Below are positions 12,545 through 17,415 of a DNA stretch of 17,415 nt, piece after piece. How positions within the stretch are numbered: position 1 is the first letter of the stretch; each line of letters opens with the position of its first letter. The DNA comes from DATLZB01 sp035574175 (lineage in GTDB: Bacteria; Pseudomonadota; Alphaproteobacteria; Rhizobiales; Hyphomicrobiaceae). Location of the stretch: contig DATLZB010000034.1 in the NCBI GenBank assembly GCA_035574175.1, forward strand, positions 1 to 17,415, in the 5' to 3' direction. A program made the translations under genes and the position numbers. A model generated the notes under the pieces. That model saw only the letters and a list, made by a program, of their open reading frames with translations, did no database searches and was not told the origin of the DNA.

Positions 12545-15262
12545 CTAGAGCGTTCGCTTCACCGTCTCGACATTGAAGCATTCGATGATATCGCCCTCGC
12601 GAATGTCCTGGTAGTTCTCGAATGCCATACCGCACTCCTGCCCGGCCGGAACCTCGCGCACTTCGTCCTTGAAGCGTTTGAGGCTGGACAGTCTTCCCTC
12701 CTTCAGAATCACGACGTTGTCACGGATCAGCCGCACCTTCGCGCCACGCTCGACGCGGCCCTCGCGTACACGGCAGCCGGCGACCTTGCCAACCTTGGAG
12801 ATGTTGAACACCTGCAGAACCTCGGCGCTGCCAAGCGGGATCTCGCGGACGGTCGGCGCCAGCAGGCCGGACATGGCAGCGCGCACGTCGTCGACGAGAT
12901 CATAGATGATGTCATAGTAGCGGATCTCGACACCGTCACGGTCGGCGGACGCCTTGGCTTGGACGTTGGCGCGCACATTGAAGCCGATCACTACGGCCTT
13001 GGACGCAGTGGCGAGCGCAATGTCGGATTCAGTGATGCCGCCGACGCCAGCGTGAACGATGCGCGCTTCAACCTCATCGGTGGAGATCTTGCGCAAGGCG
13101 CCAACGATGGCTTCCACCGAGCCCTGCACGTCACCCTTGATGACCAGCGGAAACTCCTTGCGTCCCGCGTCCTTGAGCTGCTGCATCATCTGTTCGAGCG
13201 TGCGCGGAGTGCCGGCCGAGCCCAGCGCTTCCCGGCGCTTGCGGACACGATAGTCGGTGATCTCTCTCGCGCGCGCTTCACTTTCAACGACGGAGAACTC
13301 GTCGCCGGCCTCGGGAGCGGAATCGAACCCGAGCATCTCGACGGGAACCGAGGGGCCTGCCTCGTCCACGTTCTTGCCTTTGTCATCGATGAGCGCGCGC
13401 ACGCGACCCCACGCCGTGCCGGCGACCACAATGTCGCCGACGCGGAGGGTGCCGCGCTCGACCAGCAGGGTACCGACTGGGCCGCGTCCGCGCTCGAGCT
13501 TGGCCTCGATCACGTGGCCATTGGCGGTGCGGTTGGGGTTGGCCTTGAGCTCAAGCAGTTCGGCCTGCAGCACGATGGCTTCCAGCAACTTGTCAAGATT
13601 GGTGCGTTTCAAGGCCGAAACGGGCACTTCCAACGTCTCGCCGGACATGCTCTCCACCACGACCCCGTGCTGAAGCAGCTCGGTGCGCACGCGGTTCGGA
13701 TCGGCATCCGGCTTGTCGATCTTGTTGATGGCGACGATCAGAGGCACGCCCGCCGCCTTGGCATGATTGATGGCTTCCACCGTCTGCGGCATCACGCCGT
13801 CGTCGGCGGCGACCACCAGCACGACGATATCGGTCACCTTGGCGCCGCGCGCGCGCATGGCGGTGAAGGCCTCGTGGCCCGGGGTGTCGATGAACGTGAT
13901 CTTGTGACCTTCGTCCGTCGTTACCTGGTACGCGCCGATGTGCTGGGTGATGCCGCCAGCCTCGCCAGCGGCCACGTTGGTGCTGCGGATGGCATCGAGC
14001 AGCGAGGTCTTGCCGTGGTCGACGTGGCCCATGATGGTGACCACCGGCGCTCTCGGCTGGAGGGTCTCTTCCGGGTCGCGCTCCCCGATGAAGCCTTCCT
14101 CGACGTCCGCTTCGGAGACGCGCTTTGCCGTATGTCCGAATTCCTGGACGATGAGCTCGGCGGTGTCGGCGTCGATGACGTCGTTGATGGTATGCATCTC
14201 GCCCGATTTCATCAGGAACTTGATGACGTCGACCGCACGCTCCGACATCCGGTTGGCAAGCTCCTGAATGGTGATCGCCTCGGGAATCACCACCTCGCGC
14301 ACAATCTTGTCGCGCGGCTGGAGTATGCCCATCTCACGGCGCTTCTCGCGCTCACGGCGGCGTTTCAGCGAGGCTAGTGACCGCTGGCGCTGCGACTCAT
14401 CAAAGGCGTTGGTGATGGTAAGCTTACCGCGAACCCGGCCTTCGGCGCCCTTTGCCGGGCCGCGAAGCGCCCTGCTACCCTTGCGTTTGGCCCGCGCCTC
14501 TTCCTCATCACCAAGATCGAGCACGGCAGCGCTCGGGCGGGCCGTGCGCTTGGCCGTCTCAGGCTCCGGCGGCTTGGCCGGCTCAAAGACCTTCGCACTC
14601 GGACGCTCGGGGCGAGATACGATCATCGGGCGCGTCATGCCGACGGGTCGGGGCGGGGCAGCCTCTTCCGCCGGCTTGGCTGGCGGCTGACTGGGTGCTG
14701 GGGCGCCATCCCCGGCACCAGACTCCTCCTCCACTGCCAGCGTTGCCGCCGCCTGACCGCCATTCGGGGCGGGAGCCGGTTGGGGAGAGGGCTCAGCCTC
14801 GCTCACGGCCGCGTCACGGCCACGATGTTCGACGGCCCCGCGCTTGTCAGGAGCCTCGGGTTTCGCCGCGGCTTGGCGTTCGCGCTCGCTCCTTAAGCGC
14901 TCCTCCTCGGCGCTTCGCACCTGAGCGGCAGCCAGTGCCTTCGCCCGTGCCGCGCGCTCCTCCTCGGAAAGGGTACGTGCAGGGGCAGCGCCGGTTGCGG
15001 GGGCCTCGGCGGATTGGTGGGCGGCGGTCTGGGGCCGGCGCTGAGCGGATGCGGCCTCCCTCTGCCCAGCCCGCCCAGCGGCTTCCTCGGTTTCGGGGCC
15101 AACCAAGGTCCGCTTCTTGCGCTTCTCAACGACCACCGACTTTGAGCGGCCATGGCTAAACTTCTGCTGTACATGGCCCGACTCAACCGTTCGCTTCAGA
15201 CTGAGCGGCTTGCGCACGCTGGGGTGAACGGTTTTGTCAGTGGTTTCCTTAGGTTCACTCAT
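12545..15262 (-). CDS. infB: Translation initiation factor IF-2
   Basis: GTPase that brings initiator tRNA to the 30S subunit and promotes 50S joining. The 905 residues are within the alphaproteobacterial range. N-terminal IF2-associated domain about 16-52 (RKPLSLKRTVESGHVQQKF), then an Ala/Pro/Glu/Arg-rich flexible linker about 55-310. The IF2_N domain is about 325-380. The G domain starts near 405, with G1 GHVDHGKTS (412-420), G2 GGITQHIGAYQV, G3 DTPGH (459-463), G4 NKID (513-516) and G5 SALK (549-552). The C-terminal domains end in VETVKRTL. The ATG at 15262 gives the family start MSEPKETTDK and is preceded by AGGAAAAGGCAAGGG. The frame runs on upstream into ylxR but without family support. 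A second initiation site inside the linker (IF2 beta form) is possible but not shown. Confidence 0.98.
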   Translation of the reverse strand: MSEPKETTDKTVHPSVRKPLSLKRTVESGHVQQKFSHGRSKSVVVEKRKKRTLVGPETEEAAGRAGQREAASAQRRPQTAAHQSAEAPATGAAPARTLSEEERAARAKALAAAQVRSAEEERLRSERERQAAAKPEAPDKRGAVEHRGRDAAVSEAEPSPQPAPAPNGGQAAATLAVEEESGAGDGAPAPSQPPAKPAEEAAPPRPVGMTRPMIVSRPERPSAKVFEPAKPPEPETAKRTARPSAAVLDLGDEEEARAKRKGSRALRGPAKGAEGRVRGKLTITNAFDESQRQRSLASLKRRREREKRREMGILQPRDKIVREVVIPEAITIQELANRMSERAVDVIKFLMKSGEMHTINDVIDADTAELIVQEFGHTAKRVSEADVEEGFIGERDPEETLQPRAPVVTIMGHVDHGKTSLLDAIRSTNVAAGEAGGITQHIGAYQVTTDEGHKITFIDTPGHEAFTAMRARGAKVTDIVVLVVAADDGVMPQTVEAINHAKAAGVPLIVAINKIDKPDADPNRVRTELLQHGVVVESMSGETLEVPVSALKRTNLDKLLEAIVLQAELLELKANPNRTANGHVIEAKLERGRGPVGTLLVERGTLRVGDIVVAGTAWGRVRALIDDKGKNVDEAGPSVPVEMLGFDSAPEAGDEFSVVESEARAREITDYRVRKRREALGSAGTPRTLEQMMQQLKDAGRKEFPLVIKGDVQGSVEAIVGALRKISTDEVEARIVHAGVGGITESDIALATASKAVVIGFNVRANVQAKASADRDGVEIRYYDIIYDLVDDVRAAMSGLLAPTVREIPLGSAEVLQVFNISKVGKVAGCRVREGRVERGAKVRLIRDNVVILKEGRLSSLKRFKDEVREVPAGQECGMAFENYQDIREGDIIECFNVETVKRTL

Positions 15263-15275
15263 CCCTTGCCTTTTC

Positions 15276-15962
15276 CTAATCGCCTTGCTGCGGCAGCCCG
15301 GCCAGCGCCAACCCCGGGTTCGACAGGTCGGCCGCGGATCGATAGCGCGCCAAACGCTCAACCTCGGCAAGAAACATTGCCGTGGCGCCGCCTGTGCTCA
15401 GGCAGGCGTGTACCACATTTGGCCGCCCCAAGGCCAAGCTCAATTGCTCGACCGTCAGCTCCCGACACACGCGGACCGGTTTTTTTGCCCTGCGCGAGGC
15501 CGCATCCAGCAATCGGTCGAGCTTGAGACGGCCATCCTCGGCGGCTTCAGAGCCGTGCAGCAGCACCGCGACCGAGCCTTGCCCAATCGCGGCCTCGACT
15601 CTGGTGAAGCCCGTCACCACGAGACCCGCCTTGTTGGCAAGGCTCAAAGTATCGAGCGCGCGCTTCACCAAGAGCCGCTCGACCCGATCGGCCAAGTCCG
15701 CGGGCGTTGCCACCTGCTGCTCCAGGGCGCGGGCGAAGGCCTTGCGGCGGACTGCATCGGCAACCGCCATCTTGCTGCAGGTGACCCAGGCGCCACGCCC
15801 CGGAAGGCGACCTTGCAGGTCGGGCACAACGGCGCCGTCAGGGCCCGCTACGAAGCGCAGCAGTTCGGCCGCGGGACGAGCGCTGCGCGTGACGATGCAA
15901 GTGCGCACGGGCCCATTTGCCGGCGCGTCCTTGCTCATGCTGCCACGTTTGGTGTCGCTCAT
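15276..15962 (-). CDS. ylxR: YlxR-family RNA-binding protein with L7Ae-like C-terminus (DUF448)
   Basis: Predicted nucleic-acid-binding protein of the nusA-infB operon, cytosolic. It has 228 residues and two domains. The N-terminal YlxR/DUF448 domain (about 17-90) has RTCIVTRSARP (20-30), LLRFVAGPDGAVVPDL and the hallmark RLPGRGAWVTC (52-62). The C-terminal part (about 92-190, RALDTLSLANKAGLVVTGF and AVLLHGSEAAED) resembles the L7Ae/L30e fold, a two-domain arrangement known in alphaproteobacteria. In Gram-positives YlxR affects transcription or RNase P; the role here is not established. The ATG at 15962 has no strong ribosome site, and the ATG at 15938 is an alternative. It ends 13 bases before infB, which places the infB ribosome site against its stop and suggests coupling. 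Confidence 0.92.
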   Translation of the reverse strand: MSDTKRGSMSKDAPANGPVRTCIVTRSARPAAELLRFVAGPDGAVVPDLQGRLPGRGAWVTCSKMAVADAVRRKAFARALEQQVATPADLADRVERLLVKRALDTLSLANKAGLVVTGFTRVEAAIGQGSVAVLLHGSEAAEDGRLKLDRLLDAASRRAKKPVRVCRELTVEQLSLALGRPNVVHACLSTGGATAMFLAEVERLARYRSAADLSNPGLALAGLPQQGD

Positions 15963-15997
15963 TCCGCGCGAATGTCCGCTCCAGTGTCATGGCGCAG

Positions 15998-17415
15998 TCA
16001 GGCGTTGCCGGCTGCCGGTGCTAAGACTTGCGCCTCGCCTTCCCCAGTTGCCTGCTGCTCTGCCTCTTTGGCGGCTTTGGCGGCCAGCTCCTCCTCCGTC
16101 ACCCAACCGAGCAGCAGGCGCGCCGACATGATCATCTCTTCGGCCTCGGCGCGGCCTATCTCGAAGCCGTCGAGGATGCCTTTGTGACGCACGGGCTCGG
16201 CGTTCTTGTCACGTTTGCGCTCGGTCCAGCCGATGAGGTCGTCGGTGGCACAGTCGGCCAGGTCCTCCAACGTCTTGATGCCGTGCTCGCCGAAGCGCAC
16301 CATGATGGCGCTGGTGACGCCGGAAACGCGGGCGAGGTCGTCGGAGACGCCAAGCTCCCGGCGTTTGGCATCGCGCTCCTGCTCCTGACGCTCCAGGTAC
16401 TCGCGCGCCCGCGCCTGGATCTCGTTGGCCGTGTTCTCGTCGAAACCCTCGATGTGTGCGATCTCGCTGACGTCGACAAAGGCCACTTCCTCGACACTGG
16501 CGAAACCCTCGGTGACGAGCAACTGAGCGATCACCTCGTCGACGTCGAGGCATTCCATGAACATCTGCGAGCGCTCGGCAAAGTCCTTCTGGCGCCGCTC
16601 GCTCTCCTCCTGCTCGGTCAAGATGTCGATGTCCCAACCAGTGAGCTGGGAGGCGAGCCGCACGTTCTGGCCGCGCCGGCCGATAGCGAGCGAGAGCTGG
16701 CTTTCGGGCACCACCACCTCGATGCGGTTGGAGTCCTCGTCGAGCACGACTTTGGTCACCTCGGCGGGAGCAAGCGCATTGACGATGAAGGAGGCTGCAT
16801 CTTGGTTCCACTGGATGATGTCGACCTTCTCGCCCTGCAGCTCGTTGACCACCGCCTGCACGCGCTGGCCGCGCATGCCGACGCAGGCGCCGACCGGATC
16901 GATTGAGGAGTCCTTGGAGATAACGGCAATCTTGGCGCGGGAGCCGGGATCGCGCGCCACCGACTTGATCTCGACGACGCCATCGTAGATTTCGGGTACC
17001 TCCATGGCGAACAGCTTCGACATGAACTCGGGACGGGCGCGCGACAGGAATATCTGGGGTCCGCGTTGCTCGCGGCGCACATCGTAGACGTAGGCGCGGA
17101 TGCGATCTCCGTACTTCACGTTCTCGCGGGGGATCATCTCGTCGCGGCGAATGATGCCCTCAGCGTTACGCAAATCGACGATGACGTTGCCGTATTCAAC
17201 GCGCTTCACCGTGCCGATGACGATCTCGCCCACCTTGTCCTTGTACTCGTTGTACTGACGTTCGCGCTCGGCATCGCGCACCTTCTGCACAATGACCTGC
17301 TTGGCGTTCTGGGCGGCCACGCGCCCGAAGTCGAGCGGCGGCAGCGGCTCGGAAATGAGGTCGCCGACCACAGCATCGGGCTTGATGCGCTTGGCATCCT
17401 GCAACGAGATCTCAG
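15998..17415 (-). CDS. nusA: Transcription termination/antitermination factor NusA, N-terminus cut by window edge
   Basis: RNA polymerase-associated factor that modulates pausing, termination and antitermination. 471 residues are visible and the frame is open to the edge (EISLQDAKRIKPDAVVGD), so roughly 60-70 N-terminal residues of the polymerase-binding domain are missing. The S1 domain (visible residues about 60-125) has KRVEYGNVIVDL and EGIIRRDEMIPRE. KH1 has GACVGMRGQRVQAV and KH2 has LAIGRRGQNVRLASQLTGWD. The C-terminal part has two helix-hairpin-helix-like repeats (about 285-340 and 352-437) joined by a charged helix, then an Ala/Glu-rich tail ending in APAAGNA. The ORF-internal TTG at 17404 is not the true start. 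It is followed by ylxR after 35 bases; rimP is expected beyond the edge. Confidence 0.97.
   Translation of the reverse strand, partial: EISLQDAKRIKPDAVVGDLISEPLPPLDFGRVAAQNAKQVIVQKVRDAERERQYNEYKDKVGEIVIGTVKRVEYGNVIVDLRNAEGIIRRDEMIPRENVKYGDRIRAYVYDVRREQRGPQIFLSRARPEFMSKLFAMEVPEIYDGVVEIKSVARDPGSRAKIAVISKDSSIDPVGACVGMRGQRVQAVVNELQGEKVDIIQWNQDAASFIVNALAPAEVTKVVLDEDSNRIEVVVPESQLSLAIGRRGQNVRLASQLTGWDIDILTEQEESERRQKDFAERSQMFMECLDVDEVIAQLLVTEGFASVEEVAFVDVSEIAHIEGFDENTANEIQARAREYLERQEQERDAKRRELGVSDDLARVSGVTSAIMVRFGEHGIKTLEDLADCATDDLIGWTERKRDKNAEPVRHKGILDGFEIGRAEAEEMIMSARLLLGWVTEEELAAKAAKEAEQQATGEGEAQVLAPAAGNA

Noticed and set aside
12500..14377. 625-codon open frame on the plus strand opposite infB and the rbfA end
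   Set aside because: Antisense shadow of infB with no family features; infB has all GTPase motifs on the other strand.
14374..15190. Low-complexity Ala/Pro/Glu/Arg stretch in infB as a possible repeat or frame error
   Set aside because: A long charged, variable linker between the N-terminal and IF2_N domains is normal for alphaproteobacterial IF2, and the frame is continuous.
15263..15370. 36-codon upstream extension of infB
   Set aside because: It overlaps the end of ylxR, is Arg/Trp-rich, and the ATG at 15262 gives the typical IF2 N-terminus with a good ribosome site.
1..17415. Search for CRISPR arrays, insertion sequences, tRNA/rRNA, toxin-antitoxin pairs or phage genes
   Set aside because: None seen; the window is densely filled with core genes of uniform composition.

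Overview
The window is a high-GC (clearly GC-rich at third codon positions) bacterial chromosome segment. It looks like an alphaproteobacterium of the order Hyphomicrobiales (Rhizobiales). The main reasons are an Irr-type Fur-family iron regulator next to a fabA-fabB-fabI cluster, a TruB and an IF2 of alphaproteobacterial type, and the gene order itself. I cannot name the genus. Almost everything here is core housekeeping, and I see no phage, transposon, CRISPR array, toxin-antitoxin pair, rRNA or tRNA.

Left part (1-2400). A D-2-hydroxyacid dehydrogenase (minus strand, cut by the left edge) diverges from a two-gene plus-strand unit. That unit encodes an exported SH3-domain protein and a small antibiotic-biosynthesis-monooxygenase-fold protein. 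It converges on irr (minus strand), and a small hairpin spans both stop codons.

Middle part (2400-6920). irr is divergent from fabA-fabB-fabI, the classical anaerobic-type unsaturated fatty acid route (dehydratase/isomerase, condensing enzyme, enoyl reductase), all on the plus strand. The 396-base irr-fabA gap holds a good irr promoter candidate, an interrupted palindrome and a fabA promoter candidate. After fabI come a small predicted exported protein with a cysteine-rich C-terminus (not recognised) and a glutamate racemase (murI). A minus-strand MFS exporter converges on murI.

Right part (8337-17415, all minus strand). Read in transcription order, this is the conserved transcription/translation operon nusA (cut by the right edge) - ylxR - infB - rbfA - truB - rpsO - pnp. 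It encodes a transcription elongation/antitermination factor, an RNA-binding protein, initiation factor 2, a 30S maturation factor, tRNA U55 pseudouridine synthase, ribosomal protein S15 and polynucleotide phosphorylase. The rpsO-pnp gap contains a 24-base near-perfect palindrome flanked by exact 12-base direct repeats, plus a second stem-loop. This fits a processed and autoregulated pnp leader.

No new multi-gene system is evident. The points most worth a second look are the cysteine-rich exported protein between fabI and murI, the repeat/palindrome structure before pnp, the absence of a Cys-Pro heme motif in Irr, and the dyads in the two divergent promoter regions.
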